Counted from the stretch's first letter, positions 43,733 through 53,071 are shown. The stretch is 64,000 nt of DNA from Beijerinckia sp. 28-YEA-48 (GCF_900104955.1 NZ_FNSI01000001.1:282001-346000); one strand, 5' to 3'. A program made the numbers and translations. Notes: a model not told the origin generated them from the letters alone.

Positions 43733-44611
43733 ATGCAACCGCGCGTCCTCATCACCTGTGCCGTGACGGGCAATCAGACCACGCCGGAGATGACTCCGCA
43801 TCTGCCCGTCACGCCAGAGGACATCGCCGAAGCATGTTTTGGCGCAGCCGAGGCTGGCGCGGCCGCCGTGCATATCCACGTGCGCGACCCCAAGACCGGT
43901 CGTCCCTCCATGGAGATCGACTATTATCGCGACGTGATCGATCGCATCCGCGCCAAGAACACCCAGGTCATTCTCAATCTCACGACTGGTCCGGGCGGCC
44001 GTTTCACACCGGATGCTGACGATCCGAAGGTTGCTGGTCCTGGCACTACGCTGATGAAACCCGAAAACCGAGTGGCGCACATCGCACTTCTCAAACCGGA
44101 CATCTGCACCCTTGATCTTAATACCATGAATTCCGGCAAGGAAGTCGTCATCAATACGCCGGGCAACATTCGCCGCATGGCGGCGGTGATCCGCGCAGCC
44201 GGCGTGAGGCCGGAGATCGAGCTGTTCGATTCTGGCGATATTGCCCTGTGTCGCGATCTCATCAACGACGGCACGCTCGGTGGCCCGATTTTGTGTTCGA
44301 TCGTCATGGGCGTAAAATACGGCTTCCAGCCGTCGCCTGAGACGGTGCTTTATGCGCGCGGGCTATTGCCGCCTGGCACGATCTGGACCGCATTCGGCAC
44401 GGGCCGTATGGCCTTTCCGATGGTGGCGCAGTCCTATCTGGCTGGCGGGCATGTGCGCGTCGGGCTGGAGGATGCGGTCTACCTGGAGAAGGGCGTTCTC
44501 GCGTCGTCAAACGCGGCGATGGTTGAGAAGGCGCGCGGCATTGTCAAGTCGCTTGGCGGGGAAATCGCAACCGCGCGGCAGGCCCGCGAAATGCTCGGCC
44601 TGTCTGCTTAG
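43733..44611 (+). CDS. Beta-keto acid cleavage enzyme (BKACE, DUF849)
   Basis: A 292-aa TIM-barrel enzyme of the BKACE family, which condenses a beta-keto acid with acetyl-CoA and cleaves it to acetoacetate and a new CoA ester; 3-keto-5-aminohexanoate is the founding substrate. The zinc ligands H48 and H50 lie in AAVHIHVRDPKTGRPS, and the third region includes VRVGLEDAVYL with the Glu. LNLTTGPGGRF and IELFDSGD are also typical. The ATG at 43733 is preferred over a TTG at 43712. It stands alone, about 360 bp before the flavoprotein-ABC operon. The substrate cannot be predicted from sequence alone. Confidence 0.87.
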   Translation: MQPRVLITCAVTGNQTTPEMTPHLPVTPEDIAEACFGAAEAGAAAVHIHVRDPKTGRPSMEIDYYRDVIDRIRAKNTQVILNLTTGPGGRFTPDADDPKVAGPGTTLMKPENRVAHIALLKPDICTLDLNTMNSGKEVVINTPGNIRRMAAVIRAAGVRPEIELFDSGDIALCRDLINDGTLGGPILCSIVMGVKYGFQPSPETVLYARGLLPPGTIWTAFGTGRMAFPMVAQSYLAGGHVRVGLEDAVYLEKGVLASSNAAMVEKARGIVKSLGGEIATARQAREMLGLSA

Positions 44612-44969
44612 GTTTGGGTTCATAAGCTAGCGATGGCTGGTTGGGCATTATGTGCGCTTTCTTTGCGAAATATGCCTAATCATTTTGCAAGAGTGCAAGG
44701 ACCTAGCGAGTCTGCCCGTTGAAACGCCGTTGGAAGAGCGTGGACGGAGATGGCACACGAGTTGCTTCTCGTAAGTGATGTCGGGATTTTCTTATCGCAC
44801 ACCTTGTCAGCGCCGCGCGGGTCGTCCCCCGCGCGCGCATGGGCTTGCGCGTGCGCGCGGGCGGTGGCGACGAACGGCTTGACTGAAGCAAGGCTGCGCT
44901 CGGCACACGAGCGGCGGCCTTTTCTCGCTTGGCCAATTCCACGCTCATAAGCACGTCTGAAAGAACTTC
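44612..44969. other. Intergenic region with G+C-rich hairpin
   Basis: 358 bp without a supported gene. An A/T-rich part (44645-44695) may hold a promoter. A strong G+C-only inverted repeat, CCCGCGCGC (44828-44836) with GCGCGCGGG (44853-44861), follows. It could terminate or attenuate transcription into the next operon, but no T-run is present. Confidence 0.45.
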
Positions 44970-46397
44970 ATGACTCATGCCAGCTCGTCCGCACTTGATG
45001 TGCGGCTGAATGATGATCTCGTTGCAACGTCCTATCCAAATATAGACTGGGTGCGGCCGGCCTTCGGGCCCGATGGCCAACCGGCGCTCGACTGCGCGGT
45101 GATCGGCGCAGGCCAGATGGGTCTGACCATCGCCGCCGGTCTCAAGCGTGAATGTGTCGGCCGTGTTACTCTATTCGATCGAGCCGCCGCTGGGCTGGAA
45201 GGGCCGTGGCTGACTTTCGCGCGCATGCAGACACTGCGCACGCCGAAGTTCGTCACCGGGACAGACCTCGGTCTTCCATCCCTGAGCTTTCGCGCCTGGT
45301 GGATCGCACAATATAGCCAAGAGGGCTGGGACAGGCTTGGGCGCATTCCACGCACCGCGTGGATGGATTATCTCGTCTGGTATCGGCGGGCGATGGGCCT
45401 GGACGTCCGCAATGGTTACGACCTCCAAACCATCTCGCCGCTGGCCGACGGACTATTCCGCCTGCTGTTTGCAACGTCTGCGGGATCTCAAGAGGTCTAT
45501 GCGCGGACGGTCGTTTTGGCGACCGGTTCGGAGGGAGGAGGAGGGCATATTGTCCCTCCCTTGATATCGAAGTCCGTTCCGCCGCACCTCTTCGCGCATA
45601 CGAACGACACGGTCGACTTTGACCGTCTCATGGGGAAACGTATCGGCATCTTGGGCGCCGGTGCCTCCGCCTTCGACACGGCTGCCGCCGCCCTGGAAGC
45701 TGGCGCGGCATCCGTCGATCTCTGCTTTCGACGCGAAACCTTGCCGCAGGAAAATCCTCGTCGCTGGATGGAATCCTCCGGCTTTCTGGCGAGCTTCGGT
45801 GCTTTTTCGGACGAACTTAAGTGGCGCTATATGCACCGCCTCTACACCATCGGGCAGCCGCCGCCGTTGCCGACGTTTGAGCGAGCGGCTGCCTTTCCGT
45901 CGTTTCGGATGCATGCCGGCACACCTTGGGATGAATGCCAGACGAACAACGATACGATCGAGGTTAGGTCCGGCGATCGGACATTTGAATTTGACTTCGT
46001 TGTCGCGGGAACGGGGATCAGCGTCGATCTAGGGTTGCGGCCAGAACTTGATGAGTTGCGCCCCAAGATCGCTCTTTGGAGCGATCGGTTCAGTCCGCCA
46101 TCCGAATTGCACCACGATACGCTGGCCACCTTTCCCTACCTTGGTCGACACGGTGAATTCACCGAGAAGGAGCCGGGGACAGCGTCTTACTTATCCCGGA
46201 TCCATTTTCTCGCGCGACCTTCGACGCTCAGCTTGGGGCCAGTCGCAGCCAGCAATTCGGCTCTCAAATATGTCGGGCCGCGCATCATCCGGCATGTCGT
46301 GCAGACGCTCACGCTCGATCAGACCGAAGCCGACTGGTGGCAGTTCATGTCGATCAAACACTTGGAACCGCCGATTGAAACGAGGATTTCGAAATGA
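44970..46397 (+). CDS. FAD/NAD(P)-binding oxidoreductase (flavin monooxygenase-like)
   Basis: A 475-aa flavoprotein with two dinucleotide-binding folds: CAVIGAGQMGLTIAAGL near residue 42 (FAD) and GKRIGILGAGASAFDTAAAA near residue 222 (NADPH), the arrangement of class B flavin monooxygenases and lysine/ornithine hydroxylases. VVLATGSEGGGG marks the return to the FAD domain. It is the first gene of a tight operon with a ureidoglycolate-lyase-like gene (ATGA overlap) and ABC transport genes, so it probably oxidises the imported compound. The substrate is unknown. Confidence 0.75.
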   Translation: MTHASSSALDVRLNDDLVATSYPNIDWVRPAFGPDGQPALDCAVIGAGQMGLTIAAGLKRECVGRVTLFDRAAAGLEGPWLTFARMQTLRTPKFVTGTDLGLPSLSFRAWWIAQYSQEGWDRLGRIPRTAWMDYLVWYRRAMGLDVRNGYDLQTISPLADGLFRLLFATSAGSQEVYARTVVLATGSEGGGGHIVPPLISKSVPPHLFAHTNDTVDFDRLMGKRIGILGAGASAFDTAAAALEAGAASVDLCFRRETLPQENPRRWMESSGFLASFGAFSDELKWRYMHRLYTIGQPPPLPTFERAAAFPSFRMHAGTPWDECQTNNDTIEVRSGDRTFEFDFVVAGTGISVDLGLRPELDELRPKIALWSDRFSPPSELHHDTLATFPYLGRHGEFTEKEPGTASYLSRIHFLARPSTLSLGPVAASNSALKYVGPRIIRHVVQTLTLDQTEADWWQFMSIKHLEPPIETRISK

Positions 46398-46891
46398 CAA
46401 CCGAACTGGCGCTACGCCCCACACAGATTTCGGTCGACGAGTTTGCTCTTTATGGCGAACTCATCGTTCCGATGGATGATGGAGTTCTTTTCGGGCCGAA
46501 CGATGCGCGCCTTGATATCAAGGGTGGTATACCCCGGCTTTACATCATGCGATTGCAGCCGCGCGAGCTGCAATTCAAACGCATCACGCGTCACGCTGCC
46601 GTCACCCAATGCTTGGCTGCTTTGGGGGGACGTGAGTGGCTCATTGCGGTCGCTCCGCCTATCGTGTCAATCAATCGCAGCCTGATGCCAGATCCATCTT
46701 CTATTCGCGCTTTCAGAGTGTCTGGGAATTGCGCCATTAAACTCCACAAAGGCTGTTGGCACGCCGGCCCCTTCTTTGAAGGGAGCGAGGTCGACTTCAT
46801 CAATCTCGAGCTCTCGGACACGAATGAAGTCGATCACATCAACTGCGCGCTTGATCAAGAGTTTGGCATAACCATGCGATTCGAGGTCTAA
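46394..46891 (+). CDS. Ureidoglycolate lyase family protein
   Basis: A 165-aa cupin-like protein of the ureidoglycolate lyase (AllA) family. Characteristic blocks are RITRHAAVTQCLAALGG, EWLIAVAPP, IRAFRVSGNCAIKLHKG and CWHAGPFF, the core around the metal and substrate site. True AllA releases urea from ureidoglycolate in allantoin use, but no other allantoin genes are nearby. A related C-N lyase step on another ureido compound is likely. It is translationally coupled to the flavoprotein before it and abuts the permease gene. Confidence 0.78.
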   Translation: MTTELALRPTQISVDEFALYGELIVPMDDGVLFGPNDARLDIKGGIPRLYIMRLQPRELQFKRITRHAAVTQCLAALGGREWLIAVAPPIVSINRSLMPDPSSIRAFRVSGNCAIKLHKGCWHAGPFFEGSEVDFINLELSDTNEVDHINCALDQEFGITMRFEV

Positions 46892-47551
46892 ATGGATTTC
46901 GAATGGCAACTCTTCCTAGACTCTCTGCCGAGTCTCATTCACGGCGCGCGCACAACGATCGCGCTTGCCACGGCCTCCGCCATCTTCGGCCTCATCATTG
47001 GGGTAACTCTGGCGTTGCTGCACGCAACGGCATTTCCGCCTTTCGTATGGTTTGTCACGGCGTGGACAACATTGATGCGCAGCCTCCCGCTGCTCGTCAC
47101 TCTGCTCTTTCTTTATTACGGGCTTCCTTCGATCGGCATCCTGTTGAACGCAGTCACGGTCGCGATCCTCGCAATGTCCATCACCACGGGAGGCTTTGTT
47201 ACGGAGATCATGCGGGCAGGTATCGAAAGCATCGATCGCGGGCAGATTCGCGCTGCCAAGTCGTTGGGAATGTCATGGGCTCAGTCCATGCGCTGGGTCG
47301 TCTTGCCTCAAGCTTTTCGTCGGGTGCTGCCGCCTCTGACGAGTGAGGCCATAACGCTTCTCAAAAATACGGCGCTTGTCTCCGTCATAGCCATTCCAGA
47401 TCTGCTGCGCGCAGGCACCGATATCATGACCTGGAAGGCCAATACGTTCAGCCCATTCGCTGGTGTCGCCCTCATCTATCTGTGCATGACGCTGCCGCTG
47501 GTGGCCCTCAACGCGTACCTCGGGCGCGGCATCAAACGGAGCCAACGGTAA
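46892..47551 (+). CDS. Polar amino-acid ABC transporter permease
   Basis: A 219-aa inner-membrane permease of the His/Glu/Gln/Arg/opine class. About five helices are seen, with the GARTTIALATASAIFGLIIG start and the EAA loop (EIMRAGIESIDRGQIRAAKS and LGMSWAQSMRWVVLPQAFRR). Most such systems have two permease genes, but only one is present, so it may form a homodimer. It starts directly after the AllA-like stop, and its TAA overlaps the ATG of the amidohydrolase by one base. Confidence 0.87.
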   Translation: MDFEWQLFLDSLPSLIHGARTTIALATASAIFGLIIGVTLALLHATAFPPFVWFVTAWTTLMRSLPLLVTLLFLYYGLPSIGILLNAVTVAILAMSITTGGFVTEIMRAGIESIDRGQIRAAKSLGMSWAQSMRWVVLPQAFRRVLPPLTSEAITLLKNTALVSVIAIPDLLRAGTDIMTWKANTFSPFAGVALIYLCMTLPLVALNAYLGRGIKRSQR

Positions 47552-48807
47552 TGAAACGGGTTTTTACAGGGGCCACTTTTCTGCCGGGGGGCAAGGATTG
47601 GCAGCCACGCAGAGGACAGGACATTCTCATATCGGATGGGATTGTCTTGGAGATAGGAAGCCGGATCGCGGTTCCAAGTGACGCGCAGATTGTCGATGCA
47701 TCTTCATTGCTGTTGCTGCCCGGCTTCAACAACGCCCATACTCACTCGCCGGAAATGCTCGGTCGCGGACTGGCTCCGATGGCTGAGCTGAACGAATGGC
47801 TCGGCCATGCCTACGGCAGTGGTCGAGACACGTTGGACGACGATAGTGTCTCGCGCGCGATCCACCTTTGTGCCGCCGATATCGTGCGCGGCGGCGGCGT
47901 TGCTGTCACCGATCACTTTCGGCAGGTTCCGCTTCGTCCCGATGCGGTGCGGGCTGCGGCGCGCGCTTGGGCAAAGACCAAGCTCAAAGCACGCGTCGCA
48001 ATCAACTTGCGTGACCGCGCCACGGCTGGTGGTGGCCTCGTCGGCGTTCCTGAGGTCAGCGCGGCACGTCACTCGACACGTGATGTCTTGGTGCAAGCTG
48101 AGGCTCTCCTCGATGAGGGCCTGCCGGCGGCGATACTTCCTGGGCCATCCGCGCCACAACGGGTCACAGACGAGCTCCTGATTGAGACGGCTCGCTTCGC
48201 CCGTGCCCGAAGACTTTCCCTGCACATGCATAACAGCGAAAACCGCAAGGATGTTGAGGCTTGCAGAGAACTTTACGGCGAAAGCGCGATCGCCCATCTC
48301 AATCGCCTGGGCGTGCTCGGCCCAAATGTTGAACTGGTACATTGCGTGCATATCGATGACGGCGACATCGAACTCATAGCAAAAAGTGGAGCCCGTATCA
48401 TTCATAGCCCGATTGCAAACCTTCGGCTCGGATCTGGTGTGGCGCCGATAGCGCGAGCGCTCAGGCAAAATGTTGATATACGGCTTTCGACCGATGGTGC
48501 TGGCAGCAACGACAGCCAAAGCATGCTGGAAGCGGCAAAATTCGCCTTGCTGGCGCCGCGCGCCGCCTTGCCGCCCAGTGAGTGGCTCACACCTGAGCAG
48601 GTTCTTTCCATGGCTACCGGCGGTGCCCAGCTGCGAGCTGGCGCGGATGCCGATCTCATCGCTTTCGATCTAGGTGCATCTGCCTTTGTCAATGTCGGCG
48701 ACAATTTCGCCTCCAATGTCGTGCTCGCCGCGCGAGACGCAGATTTGGTGCATGTCATGGCGGACGGCGAATGGCTCATGCGCGACAAGGAGTTGCAGCT
48801 GTCATGA
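47551..48807 (+). CDS. Amidohydrolase (MTA/SAH deaminase-like, metal dependent)
   Basis: A 418-aa amidohydrolase-superfamily enzyme. H63 and H65 in [13 protein letters not shown] form the metal-binding Hx[11 protein letters not shown] gives the third His, [13 protein letters not shown] the fourth region, and [11 protein letters not shown] the catalytic Asp. The pattern is that of the deaminase/chlorohydrolase branch (MtaD, TrzN, guanine deaminase), which hydrolyses amino groups or halogens from N-heterocycles. The start ATG overlaps the permease stop (TAATG), and its end overlaps the ATPase ATG (ATGA). Insertion between transport genes argues that it acts on the imported solute. Confidence 0.8.
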   Translation: MKRVFTGATFLPGGKDWQPRRGQDILISDGIVLEIGSRIAVPSDAQIVDASSLLLLPGFNNAHTHSPEMLGRGLAPMAELNEWLGHAYGSGRDTLDDDSVSRAIHLCAADIVRGGGVAVTDHFRQVPLRPDAVRAAARAWAKTKLKARVAINLRDRATAGGGLVGVPEVSAARHSTRDVLVQAEALLDEGLPAAILPGPSAPQRVTDELLIETARFARARRLSLHMHNSENRKDVEACRELYGESAIAHLNRLGVLGPNVELVHCVHIDDGDIELIAKSGARIIHSPIANLRLGSGVAPIARALRQNVDIRLSTDGAGSNDSQSMLEAAKFALLAPRAALPPSEWLTPEQVLSMATGGAQLRAGADADLIAFDLGASAFVNVGDNFASNVVLAARDADLVHVMADGEWLMRDKELQLS

Positions 48808-49577
48808 CCGACATTCCCATCAAGATCAGAAATCTCTACAAGAGCTTTGGCGCCAATGAGGTGTTGCGAGGCATCGATCTCGACGTTCATCGTGGCGAAG
48901 TGGTGTGCGTCATCGGGCCATCAGGTTCGGGAAAATCGACGCTCCTTCATTGTATCAACGGGCTTGAAGCGTTCGATTCCGGCGAAGTCGTTTTCTGTTC
49001 GGAATATGTGGGATGGGGCCCTGAAAGCGGCGGTGGCCGGCGCCGGGTTCCTGAAAAAGAGATGGAGAAGCTGCGCCAGCGTATCGGCATGGTGTTTCAG
49101 CAATTCAATCTTTTTCCGCATATGACCGTGCTGAGTAATATCACCGTGGCGCCGATCCAAGTGTTGGGGGAAGAGCGGGAAAGCGCGGTTGAACGGGCGC
49201 GTTCTCTTCTGAAAAAGGTCGGTCTTGCTCATAAGTCCGATGCCTATCCAAGCCAATTGTCTGGCGGCCAACAACAGCGTGTCGCCATCGCGCGAGCTTT
49301 GGCGATGCGGCCGGAAGCTATGTTGTTCGACGAAGCGACATCGGCTTTGGATCCGGAACTTGTCGGCGAAGTGCTCGGCGTTATGCGCCGTCTGGCTGAT
49401 GAGGGAATGACCATGGTCGTCGTGACCCATGAAATGACATTCGCGAGAGATGTCGCAGATCGCATCGTGTTCATGGATCAGGGCGTCATCGTGGAGCATG
49501 GGACGCCGGACGAAATTATGACGGCGCCCACCAATCCCAGAACACGTGAATTTCTTACCCGCAGCCTCGGTACCTGA
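48804..49577 (+). CDS. Polar amino-acid ABC transporter ATPase
   Basis: A 257-aa ATPase with Walker [11 protein letters not shown]-loop [16 protein letters not shown], signature [19 protein letters not shown], Walker [14 protein letters not shown] and H-loop VTHEM. The N-terminus [19 protein letters not shown] is typical of the GlnQ/HisP class. The start ATG at 48804 overlaps the amidohydrolase stop. It powers the single permease of this operon. Confidence 0.93.
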   Translation: MTDIPIKIRNLYKSFGANEVLRGIDLDVHRGEVVCVIGPSGSGKSTLLHCINGLEAFDSGEVVFCSEYVGWGPESGGGRRRVPEKEMEKLRQRIGMVFQQFNLFPHMTVLSNITVAPIQVLGEERESAVERARSLLKKVGLAHKSDAYPSQLSGGQQQRVAIARALAMRPEAMLFDEATSALDPELVGEVLGVMRRLADEGMTMVVVTHEMTFARDVADRIVFMDQGVIVEHGTPDEIMTAPTNPRTREFLTRSLGT

Positions 49578-49599
49578 AATTTTACCTAAGGAGACATCG

Positions 49600-50379
49600 A
49601 TGAGTGCATATTCGCGTCGCGTGGTTCTGCTCGGCGGTAGCTTTGCAATGCTCGCCTCCGGACCGTTGCTGGCCCAGGCCAGCGATGCGCTGGCCAAGAT
49701 TCGTTCCAAAGGAACGATTGTCATCGGTAATGGTGGTGCGTTCCCGCCGTTTGAATTCATGGAGAATGGCCAACTCACGGGCTTTGATCGCGATCTTGGC
49801 GAAGAAGTCGCGAGGCGTCTCGGTGTCCGTGCGGAATGGATCGTTTCTGATTTTGCCGGGCTCATTCCGGGGCTGACGTCCGGGCGCACCGACGTCATCA
49901 TATCGGCTTTGACGCGCACACCCGAGCGGGAACAGCGGATCGCCTTTTCACGCGCGTACTATCAAACCGGCATCGCGGCTGCTTATCGGGCTGATGTCAC
50001 CGTGGAGACCCCTGACGACTTGGTGGGTAAGATTGTCGGCCTCCAGACCGGCACAGCGGGAGAGAAATTCACACGGGACTCTTATGCTGACAAGGTGAAA
50101 GAGCTGAAGAACTACCCGGAGTTTCCGTTGGCCCTGCGAGACCTTGAAATTGGTCGCGTCCAGGTGGTCGTGAATACGATGCCGGTCTTGCGCTACAATC
50201 TTGCCCGCGCAAATAGAGCGGGCCTGAAGTTGTCGAATGTTTGGGACGCACGCGATATTGGTATCAACACGCGTCTTGCCGACACCGGCTTGATGGCTGA
50301 GCTTAACAAGCTGTTGGGCGATATGAGCAACGACGGCTTTTTGAAGTCTCTCGAGACGAAATGGCTTGGCACGAATTGA
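49600..50379 (+). CDS. Periplasmic binding protein of the polar amino-acid ABC transporter
   Basis: A 259-aa family 3 solute-binding protein. The signal peptide ends at PLLAQA. FPPFEFMENGQLTGFDRDLG is the classic first ligand-binding block, with DVIISALTRTPEREQRIAFS following. The ATG at 49600 has AAGGAG seven bases upstream; an upstream in-frame extension is out of context. It closes the operon, followed by a hairpin. The ligand is probably an amino- or ureido-compound processed by the flavoprotein, AllA-like protein and amidohydrolase. Confidence 0.9.
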   Translation: MSAYSRRVVLLGGSFAMLASGPLLAQASDALAKIRSKGTIVIGNGGAFPPFEFMENGQLTGFDRDLGEEVARRLGVRAEWIVSDFAGLIPGLTSGRTDVIISALTRTPEREQRIAFSRAYYQTGIAAAYRADVTVETPDDLVGKIVGLQTGTAGEKFTRDSYADKVKELKNYPEFPLALRDLEIGRVQVVVNTMPVLRYNLARANRAGLKLSNVWDARDIGINTRLADTGLMAELNKLLGDMSNDGFLKSLETKWLGTN

Positions 50380-50394
50380 TGGGTCTGGCGGAAT

Positions 50395-50425
50395 GCCCGA
50401 CGCGTCTGGCTCTGACGCGTCGGGC
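50395..50425 (+). terminator. Hairpin terminator after the ABC operon
   Basis: Perfect 12-bp stem GCCCGACGCGTC / GACGCGTCGGGC with a 7-base loop, 15 bp after the binding-protein stop. No strong T-run follows, so it may act with rho or protect the mRNA end. Confidence 0.65.
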
Positions 50426-50540
50426 TGCCTCTGGTCTGCCTATCAGTTGCGTTCGATATTAGGGTTCAGAGTGTTTATAGTTGTGTCCCATTCATGATGG
50501 CGCTGCCATCATAGGACATTGACCATGCTGGAGGGCCGAC

Positions 50541-50774
50541 ATGCGCCGATTCTTTGCCTTTTGCCTGCTTTTCGCAGTGGCCATCGTTTTTACGGGCGAA
50601 AGCATGGCCGCGCCGAGAGTTGGTGGCGATGCCGATAGCCATGGGTGTCGCGCATCGGCGGGCTATAGCTGGTGCCCGAGGACAAAGCAGTGCGAGCGGC
50701 CGTGGGAACTGGCGCGCGCTCGCAGCTTTAAAAACTCGGCGTCGGCATTCCGGAAATTCTGCGACGTCAGATAA
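50541..50774 (+). CDS. Small exported Cys-containing protein
   Basis: A 77-aa protein with a clear signal peptide (FAFCLLFAVAIVFTGESMAA). The roughly 53-residue mature part has four Cys (HGCRASAGYSWCPRTKQCERP and KFCDVR), likely two disulfides. GYSWCPRTKQCERPWE recalls other small secreted proteins whose role is not known. A GGAGG site six bases before the ATG supports expression. It converges on the tetR gene, sharing a terminator. Confidence 0.7.
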   Translation: MRRFFAFCLLFAVAIVFTGESMAAPRVGGDADSHGCRASAGYSWCPRTKQCERPWELARARSFKNSASAFRKFCDVR

Positions 50775-50800
50775 AGTACGTCAGCGCCGTACTTTATCTG
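50768..50800. terminator. Shared terminator inside two convergent gene ends
   Basis: Perfect 13-bp stem CAGATAAAGTACG / CGTACTTTATCTG around a 7-base loop. The left arm overlaps the last codons and stop of the Cys-containing ORF, and the loop starts with the stop codon of the leftward tetR gene. One hairpin thus closes both transcripts. Confidence 0.75.
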
Positions 50801-51488
50801 CCTGCGTCACACCGGTCTTGAGTGCGGTCACGAACATATCGACGGCTACTTTGCGACGTTTTTCTTCGAACTCGGCGTTCAGGGGGATGCCGTAAAGGAC
50901 ATTGCGCTTGGTGCTCCCGACGATGAGATCGAGAAACAGGCCGGCGGCTATCTCGGGCTCGTCGACATGAATGCAGCCGCGTTCGATGGAGCGCTTGAAC
51001 AGCAGACTAATGGCTTGCACCGCTCGTGCCCAGGCTTCCTTATGGGCGAGTTTGGCGAGTTCGGGAAACTGCGTGGCCTGCGCCGCAAGCATTCGTTGCA
51101 CCAAGGCCGATTGTGGCTTCAAGGAGTGATCCAGCAGGTGACGGCTGATCATATGCAGCGTTGACGAGATGTCATCGGGATCATGTTCGTGGGATGGCGC
51201 GGCGGCAGCAGCCATCGGCGCCAGCCAGGTCTCGATGCGCTCACGCATGACGGCCGTGAAGAGTTCCGCCTTGTCGCGATAGCGCGCATAAATGGTCGGC
51301 TTGCCGACACCAGCTTTTTCCGCCACGGCGTCGATTGATGTGCCTTCAAACCCCCGTTCCATGAACATGGTAGCCGCGACCTCAAGCAAGCGCGCATCGC
51401 GGCGCACTGCTTCCTCCCGGGTCGGACGGCCACCGCTGCCTCGTCGGGCCTGTTCGGGTGGCGGCATAGTGAGTGTCATCTCTTTCAT
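50781..51488 (-). CDS. TetR/AcrR family repressor of the efflux operon
   Basis: A 235-aa regulator. The DNA-binding domain spans about residues 32-80 (LLEVAATMFMERGFEGTSID, AVAEKAGVGKPTIYARYRDK). The C-terminal domain has the TetR_C-like region with HEHDPDDISSTLHMISRHLL. It is the last gene of the emrAB operon, 41 bp after emrB, and would autoregulate the operon through the palindrome at 54457-54473. Confidence 0.87.
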   Translation of the reverse strand: MKEMTLTMPPPEQARRGSGGRPTREEAVRRDARLLEVAATMFMERGFEGTSIDAVAEKAGVGKPTIYARYRDKAELFTAVMRERIETWLAPMAAAAAPSHEHDPDDISSTLHMISRHLLDHSLKPQSALVQRMLAAQATQFPELAKLAHKEAWARAVQAISLLFKRSIERGCIHVDEPEIAAGLFLDLIVGSTKRNVLYGIPLNAEFEEKRRKVAVDMFVTALKTGVTQADKVRR

Positions 51489-51529
51489 CGGTCTGATCCA
51501 TTTTCTTGCGCTTGCGACAGCGCAGTTAT

Positions 51530-53071
51530 TTAGTCCATCACAGCTGCGTGGTCATTTCCACCGGAATTCTGAGCCGTGCGCAGCAACAAGAGGAGGGGGG
51601 CGACTGCCAAGGTCAGGACCATCATCAGTTTGAAGTCATCGATATAGCTGATGACGGCGGCCTGCTGCTGAACCAGCTGGTCCAGAGCCGCGCGCCCGCC
51701 TGCTGTCCACGGGCTCAGGTAGTGCAACACGGTACTATTGTGGAACGCCGGATTCGTGGCGGTGACATGGGCGCCAATGGTCGCGTGATTGATCTGGTTG
51801 TTGCGCACCAGCAGATAGGAAAGAACCGATATGCCGATGCTCGAGCCGATGTTACGCGACAGATTGTAGAGGCCGGTGGCGTCGCCACGCTGCTCAGGCG
51901 AGATCGTGGCGAAAGTCACGACCGAGAGCGGGACAAAGAGAAAGCCGAGGCCGGCGCCCTGCACGAAGCCAGTTACGATCACCGTCCATTGCGAGACGGC
52001 TGGTGTCCATCCGCTCATGTCGTACATCGCCCAGGCGGTGAGCAACAGGCCGGTCAGGAGCAACAGCCTGATATCAACCTTGCCGACAAGGCGACCGACC
52101 ACGAACATGCAGAGCATGGTGCCCAGGCCACGGGGGCCCATCACGAGGCCGGCGGTCACCACCGGATACCCCATGAGGGTCTGCAGATAGGGCGTCATCA
52201 GCGACATCGAGGCGTAGTAGGTGAGGCCGACAACGAAGATATACAGCATGCCCAGCGTAAAATTGCGGTCGAGGAAGAGGCGCGGATTGACGAACGAGCC
52301 GGTTTTGACCGTAAACGTGTGAACCAGGAAGATATAGAACGCCGCGGCGCAGACGGTTGCTTCAAAGACGATCTCGAAGGACGAGAACCAGTCGAGCTGC
52401 GAGCCGCGATCGAGAAAGACCTGTAAGGCAGCAATGGCGATACTTAGGCTGCCAAAGCCAATCCAGTCGAGCTTGGTCTGCGCATTGGCCTTGGTTTCGC
52501 TGATGAAGAACCAGACGCCGGCCAGCGCCATAATGCCGATCGGCAAATTGATATAAAACACCCAGCGCCAGCTGATGTTTTCCGTCAACCAGCCGCCGAT
52601 CACCGGGCCAAGCACGGGGCCGACCATGACCGAAACACCAAACAGTGCCATCGCCGAACCGCGCTCTTCCTCCGAATAGATATCGAGCAGGATCGATTGC
52701 GATATGGGGACCAGCGCCGCACCGAAGAAACCTTGCAGCAGACGGGCGCCGACGATCTGAAACAGCGATTGCGACATGCCGCACAGCATGGACGCAATGA
52801 CGAAGCCGGCGATGGCCACCATCAGAACGTTTTTGCGGCCGAACCGGCTGGCGAGAAAGCCCGACGGCGGGGTCATGATCGCCGCAGCAACGATATAGGA
52901 GGTCAGCACCCAGTTGATCTGGTCGGCGCTCGCCGACACGCTGCCTTGCATATAGGGCAGGGCCACGTTGGCAATGGTGGTGTCCAGAGCCTGCATCACC
53001 ACCGAGAGGATCAAGCACGCCGTGATCGCCGCGCGGTTGGCAATGGGCGCGCTGGCGGCGGCGCTAGCCAT
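51530..53071 (-). CDS. emrB: EmrB-type 14-helix multidrug efflux MFS transporter
   Basis: A 513-aa DHA2 family (14-helix) proton antiporter. Motifs: LDTTIANVALPYMQGS in helix 1, GFLASRFGRKNVLMVAI in loop 2-3, RLLQGFFGAALVPISQSI in helix 4 and the antiporter motif GPVLGPVIGGWLTENISWRW. With the EmrA-like adaptor it exports hydrophobic toxins across both membranes, probably through a TolC-like channel encoded elsewhere. It overlaps the adaptor gene by eight bases. Confidence 0.9.
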   Translation of the reverse strand: MASAAASAPIANRAAITACLILSVVMQALDTTIANVALPYMQGSVSASADQINWVLTSYIVAAAIMTPPSGFLASRFGRKNVLMVAIAGFVIASMLCGMSQSLFQIVGARLLQGFFGAALVPISQSILLDIYSEEERGSAMALFGVSVMVGPVLGPVIGGWLTENISWRWVFYINLPIGIMALAGVWFFISETKANAQTKLDWIGFGSLSIAIAALQVFLDRGSQLDWFSSFEIVFEATVCAAAFYIFLVHTFTVKTGSFVNPRLFLDRNFTLGMLYIFVVGLTYYASMSLMTPYLQTLMGYPVVTAGLVMGPRGLGTMLCMFVVGRLVGKVDIRLLLLTGLLLTAWAMYDMSGWTPAVSQWTVIVTGFVQGAGLGFLFVPLSVVTFATISPEQRGDATGLYNLSRNIGSSIGISVLSYLLVRNNQINHATIGAHVTATNPAFHNSTVLHYLSPWTAGGRAALDQLVQQQAAVISYIDDFKLMMVLTLAVAPLLLLLRTAQNSGGNDHAAVMD

